Source: Azospirillum halopraeferens DSM 3675 (GTDB taxonomy: Bacteria > Pseudomonadota > Alphaproteobacteria > Azospirillales > Azospirillaceae). Taken from it: a DNA stretch of 64,000 nt. Below the pieces are notes generated by a model, which saw only the letters and a list, made by a program, of their open reading frames with translations, did no database searches and was not told the DNA's origin. How positions within the stretch are numbered: the stretch's first letter is position 1; every line of letters starts with the position of its first letter. A program made the position numbers and the translations under genes. Below are positions 48,232 through 57,562 of the stretch, piece by piece. The stretch is from contig NZ_AUCF01000001.1 in NCBI RefSeq assembly GCF_000429625.1, forward strand, positions 620,001 through 684,000, written 5' to 3'.

Positions 48232-49790
48232 CCGGCACGGTCTACGTCCCCCGCGACGCCGCCGCCCTGTCGGTGGGCGCCGACGAGACCGCCGCCGCCA
48301 TCGCCGCCGAGGCCGACCGCCGCGGTGCGGACGTGCGCATCGTGCGCAACGGCTCGCGCGGGATGCTGTACCTGGAGCCGCTGGTCGAGGTGACGACGCC
48401 GGACGGCCGCATCGCCTACGGCCCGGTGAGTGCCGACGACGTGCCCGGCCTGTTCGATGCCGGCTTCCTCACCGGCGCCGATCACCCGCTGGGCCACGGC
48501 CCGACGGAGGAGATCCCCTACCTGAAGAACCAGGAGCGGCTGACCTTCGCCCGCTGCGGCGTCATCGATCCGCTGTCGGTGGAGGACTACCGTGCCCACG
48601 GCGGCTTCCGCGGGCTGGAGCGGGCGCTGGCCATGACGCCGGCGGAAATCGTCGGCGAGGTGACGGAGTCCGGCCTGCGCGGCCGCGGAGGCGCCGGATT
48701 CCCCACGGGCATCAAATGGAACACGGTGCTGAACGCCCGGGCGGACCGGAAGTACGTCTGCTGCAACGCCGACGAGGGCGACAGCGGCACCTTCGCCGAC
48801 CGCATGATCATGGAAGGCGACCCGTTCTGCCTGATCGAGGGCATGACGATCGCGGCGTTGGCCGTCGGAGCCACCCACGGCATGATCTACATCCGCTCCG
48901 AATACCCGCACGCCGTCGCCACCATGCGGGCGGCGATCGCCGCCGCCTACGCGCAGGACTGGCTGGGCGACGCCATCCACGGCACCGGCCACACCTTCCA
49001 CCTGGAGGTCCGGGTCGGCGCCGGCGCCTACATCTGCGGCGAGGAAACGTCCATGCTGGAAAGCCTGGAGGGCAAGCGCGGCATGGTCCGCGCCAAGCCG
49101 CCGCTGCCGGCGCTGGAAGGGCTGTTCGGCAAGCCCACCGTCGTCAACAACGTGCTGTCGCTCACCTCGGTGCCGGTGATCCTCGACAGGGGCGGCGCCT
49201 ATTACCGCGACTTCGGCGTCGGCCGATCGCGCGGCACGCTGGCCTTCCAGCTCGCCGGCAACATCCGCCGCGGCGGCATCGTGGAAAAGGCGTTCGGTGT
49301 GTCCCTGCGCACCCTGCTGGAGGAGTTCGGCGGCGGCACCATCACCGGCCGGCCGATCCGCGCGGTGCAGGCCGGCGGGCCGCTGGGCGCCTATCTGCCC
49401 GACCATCTCTTCGACCTGCCCAAGGACTATGAGGCGTTCGCGGCGGTGGAGGCCATGGTCGGCCACGGCGGCATCGTGGTCTTCGACGACACCGTGGACA
49501 TGGCCCGCCAGGCGCGCTTCGCGTTTGCCTTCTGCGTCGCCGAGTCCTGCGGCAAGTGCACGCCCTGCCGCATCGGCTCCGTCCGCGGGATGGAGACCAT
49601 GGACCGGATCATCGCGGGCGAGAACGTGGCCCGCAATCTGGCCGTTCTGGAAGACCTCTGCGAGGTCATGACCGACGGCTCGCTGTGCGCCATGGGCGGC
49701 ATGACGCCGATCCCCGTGCGCAGCGCCATCAGGCATTTCCCCGAAGACTTCGCCCGCGGCCCCGCCGCCGTCCCGGCCGCAGCCGAGTGA
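48228..49790 (+). CDS. fdsB: NAD-dependent formate dehydrogenase beta subunit
   Basis: A 520-residue NuoF-like subunit that binds FMN and NAD. The Gly-rich FMN/NAD sites are GLRGRGGAGFPTGIKW and GAGAYICGEETSMLESLEG. The C-terminal [4Fe-4S] motif is ESCGKCTPCRIG with a further Cys in GSLCAMGG. An N-terminal thioredoxin-like domain precedes the core. ATG 48228 overlaps the fdsG stop (ATGA) with GAAGGAG upstream. This subunit reduces NAD+ with electrons from formate. Confidence 0.96.
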   Translation: MTGTVYVPRDAAALSVGADETAAAIAAEADRRGADVRIVRNGSRGMLYLEPLVEVTTPDGRIAYGPVSADDVPGLFDAGFLTGADHPLGHGPTEEIPYLKNQERLTFARCGVIDPLSVEDYRAHGGFRGLERALAMTPAEIVGEVTESGLRGRGGAGFPTGIKWNTVLNARADRKYVCCNADEGDSGTFADRMIMEGDPFCLIEGMTIAALAVGATHGMIYIRSEYPHAVATMRAAIAAAYAQDWLGDAIHGTGHTFHLEVRVGAGAYICGEETSMLESLEGKRGMVRAKPPLPALEGLFGKPTVVNNVLSLTSVPVILDRGGAYYRDFGVGRSRGTLAFQLAGNIRRGGIVEKAFGVSLRTLLEEFGGGTITGRPIRAVQAGGPLGAYLPDHLFDLPKDYEAFAAVEAMVGHGGIVVFDDTVDMARQARFAFAFCVAESCGKCTPCRIGSVRGMETMDRIIAGENVARNLAVLEDLCEVMTDGSLCAMGGMTPIPVRSAIRHFPEDFARGPAAVPAAAE

Positions 49791-49807
49791 TCGAAGAGGA
49801 CCGACCC

Positions 49808-52633
49808 ATGACCATGATCCGCGAGATCGACTACGGCACCTCCGCCCGCACCTCCGGCACGCCGGTCACGCTGGAGATCGACGGGCGCTCCGTGACCGTG
49901 CCGGAAGGCACCTCCGTCATGCGCGCCGCCGCCGAAGCCGGCATCATGGTGCCCAAGCTGTGCGCCACCGACCATCTGGAATCCTTCGGCTCCTGCCGGC
50001 TGTGCATGGTGGAGATCGAGGGGCGCCGCGGCACGCCGGCGTCGTGCACCACGCCGGTGGCGCCGGGCATGAAGGTGGCGACGCAAAACGACCGCCTCGC
50101 CCGCCTGCGCAAGGGGGTGATGGAGCTGTACATCTCCGACCATCCGCTGGACTGCCTGACCTGCCCGGCGAACGGGAATTGCGAACTGCAGGACATGGCC
50201 GGCACGGTCGGGCTGCGCGAGGTGCGCTACGGCTTCGACGGCGCCAACCACCTGAAACAGCCGAAGGACGAGAGCAACCCGTACTTCACCTTCGACCCGT
50301 CGAAGTGCATCGTCTGCTCGCGCTGCGTGCGCGCCTGTTCCGAGGTGCAGGGGACCTTCGCCCTGACCATCGACAGCCGCGGCTTCGCCTCCATGGTGTC
50401 GCCGGGCGCCGGGGAGTCCTTCATGGACTCAGAATGCGTGTCCTGCGGCGCCTGCGTCCAGGCATGTCCGACCGCAACCCTGATGGAAAAGTCGGTCATC
50501 GCGCACGGCCAGGCCGAGCACAGCGTCATCACCACCTGCGCCTATTGCGGCGTCGGCTGCTCCTTCAAGGCGGAGATGCAGGGCACCACGGTGGTCCGCA
50601 TGGTTCCCCATAAGGACGGCGGTGCGAACGAGGGTCATTCCTGCGTCAAGGGCCGCTTCGCGTGGGGCTATGCCACCCACAAGGACCGTGTCCTGCACCC
50701 GATGGTCCGCGAGAGCACCGCGGATCCGTGGCGTGTCGTGTCGTGGGAGGAGGCGATCGCCACCGCCGCACGCCGCCTGAAGGCCGTGCAGGAAACGTAC
50801 GGCCGGCACGCCATCGGTGGCATCACCTCGTCCCGGTGCACCAATGAAGAGGTGTACGTCGTCCAGAAGATGATCCGCGCCGCCTTCGGCACCAACAACG
50901 TCGACACCTGCGCCCGCGTCTGCCACTCCCCCACCGGCTACGGCCTGAAGCAGACCTTCGGCACGTCGGCGGGCACCCAGGATTTCCGCTCGATCGACAG
51001 GACGGACGTCATCCTGGTGATCGGCGCCAACCCCACCGACGGGCACCCCGTCTTCGGGTCGCGTATGAAGAAGCGCATCCGCGCGGGTGCCAGGCTGATC
51101 GTCGCCGACCCGCGGCGCATCGACCTGGTGCGCAGCCCGCACGTGGAGGCGGCGCACCACCTGCAGCTCCGCCCCGGCAGCAACGTCGCCCTGCTCAACG
51201 CCATGGCGCACGTCATCGTGACCGAGGGGTTGGTCGACCGCGCTTTCGTGGCCGAGCGGTGCGAAGCCGACGCCTTCGCCCGGTGGGAGTCCTTCATCGC
51301 CGAACCGCGCAACAGCCCGGAGGTGGCGGAGAGGTCCACCGGCGTCCCGGCGGCCGGGATCCGCGCCGCCGCCCGCCTCTACGCCACCGGCGGCAACGCC
51401 GCCATCTACTACGGGCTGGGCGTCACCGAGCACACCCAGGGCTCCACCACCGTCATGGCCATGGCGAACCTGGCCATGGCGACCGGCAACATCGGCCGCG
51501 ACGGGGTCGGGGTGAACCCGCTGCGCGGGCAGAACAACGTCCAGGGCTCGTGCGACATGGGGTCGTTCCCGCACGAGCTGCCGGGCTACCGCCACGTCTC
51601 CGACACCGCCGTGCGGACCCTGTTCGAGCAGGCGTGGGGCGCGCCCCTCGACCCCGAACCGGGGCTTCGCATCCCCAACATGTTCGATGCCGCCATCGGC
51701 GGCACCTTCAAGGGCCTGTTCGTCCAGGGCGAAGACATCGCCCAGTCCGATCCCAACACCGCGCACGTCACGGCCGCGCTGGGCGCGCTGGATTGCCTGA
51801 TCGTGCAGGACCTGTTCCTCAACGAGACGGCGGCCTTCGCCCACGTGTTCTTCCCCGGCACCTCGTTCCTGGAGAAGGACGGCACCTTCACCAACGCCGA
51901 GCGGCGCATCAACCGCGTGCGGCCGGTGATACCGGAGAAGACCGGCAAGGCGGAATGGCGGATCGTCAGCGAGCTGGCGACGGCGCTGGGCTATCCCATG
52001 CACTACGACACCACCGCGCAGATCATGGACGAGATCGCCCGCCTGACGCCCAGCTTTGCCGGGGTCAGCTTCCGCCGGCTGGACGAGGCGGGCAGCCTGC
52101 AATGGCCGGTGACGGAGGCCGCCCCGCAGGGCACGCCGATCATGCACGCCGACGGCTTCATGCGCGGCCGCGGCCGCTTCATGATCACCGAGTACATCGC
52201 GACCGAAGAGCGGCCGTCACGCGACTTTCCGCTGATCCTGACCACCGGGCGTATCCTCAGCCACTACAACGTCGGTGCCCAGACCCGGCGCACCGCCAAC
52301 GTCGCCTGGCACCCCGAGGACATCCTGGAGATCAACGCCCACGACGCCGAACAGCGGGGCATCCGCGACGGCGATCTCGTCTCGGTGGGCAGCCGGGTCG
52401 GCGCCACGACCTTGCGGGCACGGATCTCCGACCGCATGCCGCCGGGGGTCGTCTACACCACCTTCCACCACCCGGTCACCGGCGCCAACGTGGTGACCAC
52501 CGACGCCTCCGACTGGGCGACCAACTGCCCGGAATACAAGGTGACGGCGGTGCAGATCCGCCTCAGCAACCAGCCCGCCGACCGGGCGCGGCGCCACGCC
52601 CCCATCGTGCGGGTGGGCACGGCGGCGGAGTAG
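49808..52633 (+). CDS. fdsA: NAD-dependent formate dehydrogenase alpha (molybdenum) subunit
   Basis: A 941-residue catalytic subunit that oxidises formate to CO2 at a bis-MGD molybdenum centre. The N-terminal [2Fe-2S] ferredoxin-like domain (FGSCRLCMVEIEG), a His/Cys cluster (HPLDCLTCPANGNCEL), two ferredoxin [4Fe-4S] motifs (CIVCSRCVRAC, CVSCGACVQAC) and CAYCGVGCSF precede the Mo domain. The active-site ligand is Cys at about 372 (CARVCHSPTG), not selenocysteine. Start ATG 49808 lies 17 bp after fdsB. Confidence 0.97.
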   Translation: MTMIREIDYGTSARTSGTPVTLEIDGRSVTVPEGTSVMRAAAEAGIMVPKLCATDHLESFGSCRLCMVEIEGRRGTPASCTTPVAPGMKVATQNDRLARLRKGVMELYISDHPLDCLTCPANGNCELQDMAGTVGLREVRYGFDGANHLKQPKDESNPYFTFDPSKCIVCSRCVRACSEVQGTFALTIDSRGFASMVSPGAGESFMDSECVSCGACVQACPTATLMEKSVIAHGQAEHSVITTCAYCGVGCSFKAEMQGTTVVRMVPHKDGGANEGHSCVKGRFAWGYATHKDRVLHPMVRESTADPWRVVSWEEAIATAARRLKAVQETYGRHAIGGITSSRCTNEEVYVVQKMIRAAFGTNNVDTCARVCHSPTGYGLKQTFGTSAGTQDFRSIDRTDVILVIGANPTDGHPVFGSRMKKRIRAGARLIVADPRRIDLVRSPHVEAAHHLQLRPGSNVALLNAMAHVIVTEGLVDRAFVAERCEADAFARWESFIAEPRNSPEVAERSTGVPAAGIRAAARLYATGGNAAIYYGLGVTEHTQGSTTVMAMANLAMATGNIGRDGVGVNPLRGQNNVQGSCDMGSFPHELPGYRHVSDTAVRTLFEQAWGAPLDPEPGLRIPNMFDAAIGGTFKGLFVQGEDIAQSDPNTAHVTAALGALDCLIVQDLFLNETAAFAHVFFPGTSFLEKDGTFTNAERRINRVRPVIPEKTGKAEWRIVSELATALGYPMHYDTTAQIMDEIARLTPSFAGVSFRRLDEAGSLQWPVTEAAPQGTPIMHADGFMRGRGRFMITEYIATEERPSRDFPLILTTGRILSHYNVGAQTRRTANVAWHPEDILEINAHDAEQRGIRDGDLVSVGSRVGATTLRARISDRMPPGVVYTTFHHPVTGANVVTTDASDWATNCPEYKVTAVQIRLSNQPADRARRHAPIVRVGTAAE

Positions 52634-52645
52634 GAGGAGACGACG

Positions 52646-53440
52646 ATGCCCACACCCGGCGCGATCACTCCGACGGCGGCGGCGGCCGGATCGGTCGCCG
52701 TCACCGGAACCGGGCTCGGCGGCGCGGTCACCTGGCTGATCGCCGAGGAGACGCCGGTGGCCTTCGAGTACAACGGCCGGTCCCACGCGGTGATGATGGC
52801 GACCCCGGCCGACCTGGAGGATTTCGCGCTGGGCTTCTCGCTGTGCGAGGGAATCGTCGCCGAACCCGCGGACATCGAGCGGGTGACGGTGCGCCGCGCC
52901 CCCGGCGGCATCGTGCTGGACATCCGCGCCGACGCCATGCGGCTGGTCAGCGGATCGCTGCGCACCCGCTCCATGGAAGGGCGCAGCGGCTGCGGCCTGT
53001 GCGGGGTCGACAGCCTCGCCAACGCGATGCGGCAGCCGCGGCCGGTCAGCGCAACGGTACGCCCCCCGGCCGGAGCGGTGGCGGCCGCCTTCGCCGGCTT
53101 GGCCGACCACCAGCCGATGACGCGGGCCAACCGCTCGGTCCACGCCGCCGCCTGGTGCGACCCCGGCGGGCGCATCGTCCTCGCCCGGGAGGACGTCGGC
53201 CGCCACAACGCGCTGGACAAGCTGGCCGGCGCGCTGGCCACCGCCGGCATCGAGCCGGCGGCCGGCTTCGTAGTCATGTCCAGCCGGTGCAGTTTCGAAC
53301 TGGTGCAGAAGGCGGCGACGCTCGGCGTGCCGCTGCTCGCCACCCTGTCCGCACCCACCGCGCTCGCCCTGGACCTGGCGCGCGCGGCGGGTATGACGCT
53401 GGCCGCCCGTGCGCCGGGCGACGGCGTGATCCTGTTCTGA
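52646..53440 (+). CDS. fdhD: formate dehydrogenase sulfurtransferase FdhD
   Basis: A 264-residue FdhD (FdsC) that delivers sulfur to the molybdenum cofactor of FdsA. The N-part has AEETPVAFEYNGRSHAVMMA and LEDFALGFSLCEGIV. The Cys loop is SGCGLCGVDS (near residue 112), whose cysteines carry the persulfide. AREDVGRHNALDK and a C-terminal helix are intact. GGAGGAG precedes the ATG. Confidence 0.95.
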   Translation: MPTPGAITPTAAAAGSVAVTGTGLGGAVTWLIAEETPVAFEYNGRSHAVMMATPADLEDFALGFSLCEGIVAEPADIERVTVRRAPGGIVLDIRADAMRLVSGSLRTRSMEGRSGCGLCGVDSLANAMRQPRPVSATVRPPAGAVAAAFAGLADHQPMTRANRSVHAAAWCDPGGRIVLAREDVGRHNALDKLAGALATAGIEPAAGFVVMSSRCSFELVQKAATLGVPLLATLSAPTALALDLARAAGMTLAARAPGDGVILF

Positions 53441-53455
53441 CCTGACGGAGACCGA

Positions 53456-53674
53456 ATGATGCACGCCAAGGACCTGATCCGCATGGCCAACCAGATCGCC
53501 GCCCATTTCGCCTGCTTCCCCCGCGACGAGGCGGTCACCGAAACGATCGGCCACATCCGCGACTTCTGGGAACCGCGCATGCGCCGCGCTCTGCTGGACC
53601 ACATCGATGCCGGCGGTCACGGCCTGCACGAACTGGTGCTGCACGGGGCGGAGGCGCTGCGGGCGGAGGCGTGA
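53456..53674 (+). CDS. fdsD: formate dehydrogenase delta subunit
   Basis: A 72-residue FdsD, an accessory/assembly subunit of the soluble formate dehydrogenase. The wording KDLIRMANQIAAHFACFPRD and IRDFWEPRMRRALLDHI is diagnostic. A double ATG occurs at 53456 and 53459. It closes the operon and overlaps the antisense 3' end of the broken membrane-protein gene. Confidence 0.93.
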   Translation: MMHAKDLIRMANQIAAHFACFPRDEAVTETIGHIRDFWEPRMRRALLDHIDAGGHGLHELVLHGAEALRAEA

Positions 53675-55032
53675 TACGGACAGCAGTCGTACGCGTACAC
53701 CGCGGCGACCAGGAAGGGCAGAAAGGCCGCGACGGCGTGGCGTTCGTACGCGAAGCCGACGACGTACGGCGCCGCGTACAGCGCCGCGAAGCCGGCGCCG
53801 AGTGCGGCGGCCGCCACCGCGGCGGGCGGGCAGTGCCGCCGGGTCATCACGACCCACAGCAGAAAGCCGGCCGCCCCCCAGGTCAGCACGCGCATCCAGG
53901 CCATCCAGACCACCCCCGCCCGGCCGATGGCACCGCGCACCCGCGGTTCGCCGCTCTCCAGCGGCGTGTTGCGCACCTCGACCAGCAACACCCCGGCCTT
54001 GCGGGCCGTCATCTCGACGGCCCGCAGGGGGTTCTCCCGGATCCATGCCAGGGCCAGGGCGACGAACCGGTCGTTGCGGGCTCATTCGGCGGCACCGGCG
54101 AGGGGCGCCGGCGGCGGCGGAAGCGGGACGGGATGCGCCTGCCCCGGCACCACCATCTCCGGGGTGCCGCGGAGCAGTTCGTCGAGGTTCATCGGCGGGT
54201 AGATCGCATACGCTCCATCGTTGAAGCCCCGCCACAGGTTGGCCCCGTCCAGCGAGGTGCCGAAACGCAGCGTACCGGTTGTCGCGTGGACATAGGCACC
54301 CCACAGCGCCAGCGGTGCGAAGGCCAGCACCAGCGCCAGGGCGCCGCGCCGCACGCCGCACCTGCGGTCCGGCGCGCGCAGCACCGCCGCGACGGCAAGG
54401 ATGATGCCCATGCCGATCCCGACCGGCAGGAGCGCCGACTTGGTGATCAGCACCAGGCCGGCCAGCCCGGCGGCGGCGGCGATACGCCATCATGGCGGCG
54501 GCTCCGGCCCCCACAGCGTCAGCGTGAGCGCCATGGCCGCCGTGAGCAGCGGAATGGCAAATCCTTCCTCGTACGCTACCGACCGGGCGTGGAGCATGAA
54601 CTGCGGCCCGGCCACGCAGGACAGCAGAACGACAGCGCCGGCGACCGATATCCCGCCGGCGAAGACGACCGCCAGGGCACCGAGGACAAGCGTATCAAGC
54701 AGCACCCCCTTGGCGAGCGCCACGGCGCCGCTGTCGTCCCCCGCAACGAGGCGCAGCCCGGCCAGGCTGAGGATTGGCAGCGGCATGCGCGTGGCGTGAG
54801 AGCAGTGGCCGCTCCGTCCGCAGGCGGCAAAGGTGCCGGTCTCGACGAGCGTGTGCGCCCGCAGGCCGTAGCCGAACGGCAATTCCGCCAGGGGACGCGG
54901 CGGATCGACGAAGGGCACCACCAGGTGGCGCGCCACGAACAGGACCATGTATCCGGCAAGAAGCAACCGCAAGCCGAGCCGACGATCGCGCAGGACCGCC
55001 GCTGTGCGCCCGATCACCAAGGCTATCGACAC
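53617..55032 (-). pseudogene. multi-pass membrane protein (GT39-like) interrupted by two in-frame TGA codons
   Basis: One 472-codon minus-strand frame starts at GTG 55032 (AAGGAG six bases upstream) and ends at 53617. It is interrupted only by TGA at 54490-54492 (codon 181) and 54082-54084 (codon 317). Either side reads as coherent membrane protein: RLLLAGYMVLFVARHLVVPF before, WRIAAAAGLAGLVLITKSAL between, and RNDRFVALALAWIRENPLRA after. Length and helix layout suggest a GT39/ArnT-like glycosyltransferase. No frameshift is needed, so the decay looks recent. The last 20 residues run antisense into fdsD and may not be original. Confidence 0.8.
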
Positions 55033-55177
55033 CCACGACTCCTTGCATGGTCCCGCATCCACGCGCCGCAGTGTAGCCGTGCACGCCCGCCGTGCAAGGA
55101 ACCGGGACCCCATCCGACTCCCCCTCCCCGCCCCACCTGCGTTATAGGGATGGGCGCCCGGGGCGACGGAGAGGTGG

Positions 55178-56710
55178 ATGAAGGTCGGCATCGACATGGG
55201 GACGACGGGGGCCGGCACGCCGGCGGCCCTCGATCTGGAGGAGTTGCTGGCGACGCGCCTGCTGGTCCAGGGCAACTCGGGGTCCGGCAAGTCGCATCTG
55301 CTGCGCCGCCTGATCGAACAGAGCGCCAACTGGGTGCAGCAGGCGATCCTCGACCCCGAAGGCGACTTCGTCACGCTGGCCGACCGCTACGGCCACGTGG
55401 TCGTGGAGGCCGCCGACCAATCCGAAGGGGCGTTGCAGCGCATCGCCGCCCGGGTGCGCCAGCACCGGGTGTCGGTGGTGCTCAATCTGGAAGGTCTGGA
55501 CGCCGAGGGACAGATGCGCCACGCCGCCGCCTTCCTCGGCGGCCTGTTCGACGCCGACCGCGACCATTGGTATCCCATGCTGGTGGTGGTGGACGAGGCA
55601 CAGCTCTTCGCCCCCGCCGCCGCCGGCGAGGTGTCGGACGAGGCGCGCAAGGTGTCGCTGGGCGCCATGACCAACCTGATGTGCCGCGGCCGCAAGCGCG
55701 GGCTCGCCGGCATCATCGCCACCCAGCGGCTCGCCAAGCTGGCCAAGAACGTCGCGGCGGAGGCGTCCAACTTCCTGATGGGACGCACCTTCCTCGACAT
55801 CGACATGGCCCGCGCCGCCGATCTCCTGGGCATGGAGCGCCGGCAGGCGGAGATGTTCCGCGACCTGGAGCGGGGCCATTTCGTGGCGCTCGGCCCGGCC
55901 CTGTCGCGCCGACCGCTGCCGATTCGCATCGGCGAGGTCGAAACCGCCGGGCGCACCGGCAGCCCGCGCCTGATGCCGCTGCCCGACACGCCGCCCGAAG
56001 ACGCGCACGGGTTGATCTTCGCCCCCGGCGAGGCGGAACCGCCGCCTTTCCAGCCCCCGCCGCGCCGCCCGCCGCCTCCCCCGCCGCCGTCCACCGCCGA
56101 ACTCCTGGCGCAACTCGCCGCCGCCCGCCCCGCCGCCGCCACGCCCGAGGTGGAAGCGGAGAGCGAGGAGCGGGCGGCAGAGCGGGACGCGGCGCTGGAC
56201 GCCATCCTGCGCGAGGTCCTGGCCGACCCGGAAGCCGCGTACCGGTCCGTCGCCGTGCTGTACCAGGATTTCCTGGTGCGCTGCCGCATCCGCGCGGTGG
56301 GCGGGCGGCCGCCGGACCTGCCGGCCTTCCGCCGCCGCCTCGCCGCCGCCCGCGCCGGGGTCGAGGCCGATGCCGCCGCGGCGCCGGAGTGGGACCGGGC
56401 GCTGGCCGTCGCCGCCGACCTGCCGGAGGACCTGCACGGACTCTACCTGCTGCTCGCCCGCGCCGCGCTGGAGGGGGCGCCCTGTCCGTCCGATGCGGAG
56501 GTGGCGCGGGTCTGCGGCAGCCGGTCGCCGGGGCGGGCGCGCCGGCTGCTGGGCTATCTGGAGCAGCGCGACGTCATCGTGCTGCGCACCGAACGCGGCG
56601 GCGGGCGCATCATCGCCCTGCCCGGCCTTGGCCGGGAAACCGCCCCCGGCGATCCGGCGGCACCCGATCGGGACGAGCCCGGCGATGACGACCTGTTCGC
56701 CGTGGCATAG
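55178..56710 (+). CDS. HerA/DUF87-like ATP-binding protein
   Basis: A 510-residue P-loop ATPase. It has Walker A GNSGSGKSH at about residues 32-40, Walker B MLVVVDEAQLF near 144, and the RGRKRGLAGIIATQRLAKL segment that is the sensor/arginine region of HerA-FtsK ATPases. Residues 270-330 are a Pro/Ala/Glu-rich linker; the C-terminal 150 residues are helical with a winged-helix-like end (RARRLLGYLEQRDVIVLR). Many alphaproteobacteria have such a stand-alone protein. The nuclease NurA is not adjacent. Its end overlaps the protease gene. Confidence 0.88.
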   Translation: MKVGIDMGTTGAGTPAALDLEELLATRLLVQGNSGSGKSHLLRRLIEQSANWVQQAILDPEGDFVTLADRYGHVVVEAADQSEGALQRIAARVRQHRVSVVLNLEGLDAEGQMRHAAAFLGGLFDADRDHWYPMLVVVDEAQLFAPAAAGEVSDEARKVSLGAMTNLMCRGRKRGLAGIIATQRLAKLAKNVAAEASNFLMGRTFLDIDMARAADLLGMERRQAEMFRDLERGHFVALGPALSRRPLPIRIGEVETAGRTGSPRLMPLPDTPPEDAHGLIFAPGEAEPPPFQPPPRRPPPPPPPSTAELLAQLAAARPAAATPEVEAESEERAAERDAALDAILREVLADPEAAYRSVAVLYQDFLVRCRIRAVGGRPPDLPAFRRRLAAARAGVEADAAAAPEWDRALAVAADLPEDLHGLYLLLARAALEGAPCPSDAEVARVCGSRSPGRARRLLGYLEQRDVIVLRTERGGGRIIALPGLGRETAPGDPAAPDRDEPGDDDLFAVA

Positions 56711-57440
56711 CGCCGTCGCGGGTGCCGCCCTGGCGCTCGCCACCCTGGCGGCGATGCCGGCCGGTGCCGGCACCGCCAACCCGCTGCTGCCCGGCGTCGC
56801 CGCGGGCGACCGCCGGTCGGTGGTGGACGTGGAGACGCCGCCCTGGACGGCCGTGGTGCGGGTGCAGACCAACCTCGGCGGGCGCTGCACCGGCGTTCTG
56901 GCGGCGCCCGACCGGGTGGTGACGGCCGCCCACTGCCTGTTCAACGGGCGCACCCGCCGGCTCTTCGCCGCGCAGTCGCTGCACGTCCTGTTCGGATACG
57001 CCCGGGGTGACCATCGCGTGCACCGGCGGGTTGCCCACTATACCGTGGGGGCCGGTTACGACGGCACGCGACCGGTGGAATCGCTTCCCGCCGACTGGGC
57101 CGTCCTGACGCTGGTGCCCGGCCCCGATCCCGGCGTGGCGCCGCTGGCGGTGACCGCCCGACCGCCGCCGCCGGATACGCCCGTTGCGCTGGCGGGCTTC
57201 AGCCAGGACCGTGCTCATCTGCTGATGGCAGACCGTGACTGCCGGTTGCTGGATACGAACGCCGGGGGATTGCTGCTGCACGACTGTTCCGGATCCCGCG
57301 GCGTCAGCGGGGGGCCGCTGCTGCACCTGGACGGGAGCACCTGGACGATCGTCGGGCTCGGCGTGGCCGTGTCCGGCCTGCCGGACGGCGCCAACTTCGC
57401 CGTCCCGGCCCGGGCGTTCCACCCCGCTCTCACCCAATGA
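56685..57440 (+). CDS. secreted trypsin-like serine protease
   Basis: A 251-residue S1 protease with a signal peptide (about 1-29). The catalytic triad is visible: His in TAAHC (near 81), Asp in SLPADWAVLTL (near 142) and Ser in SRGVSGGPLL (near 208). An intact Gly-Gly-Pro oxyanion motif follows. The ATG at 56685 overlaps the HerA-like gene by 26 bp in another frame. It acts in the periplasm or outside; the target is unknown. Confidence 0.9.
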   Translation: MTTCSPWHSAVAGAALALATLAAMPAGAGTANPLLPGVAAGDRRSVVDVETPPWTAVVRVQTNLGGRCTGVLAAPDRVVTAAHCLFNGRTRRLFAAQSLHVLFGYARGDHRVHRRVAHYTVGAGYDGTRPVESLPADWAVLTLVPGPDPGVAPLAVTARPPPPDTPVALAGFSQDRAHLLMADRDCRLLDTNAGGLLLHDCSGSRGVSGGPLLHLDGSTWTIVGLGVAVSGLPDGANFAVPARAFHPALTQ

Positions 57441-57562
57441 GACAAGCCATCGTACAACCGGTCTATATCTATCGTTGAACCGGCAGCGAGCCCGTGCTTT
57501 TCTTCGATAAGAAACCGCACACTCGCTGGGCATATTGCTCGTCCGACCCGGAACCGGCGGCC

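Noticed and set aside
54082..54492. Selenocysteine at the two TGA codons
   Set aside because: Neither position is a redox motif and no SECIS-like hairpin was evident; two nonsense changes explain it more simply.
52217..54514. A 765-codon minus-strand frame across fdhD and fdsD
   Set aside because: Arg/Gly-rich shadow sequence; the real minus-strand signal there is the membrane-protein frame with two TGA codons.
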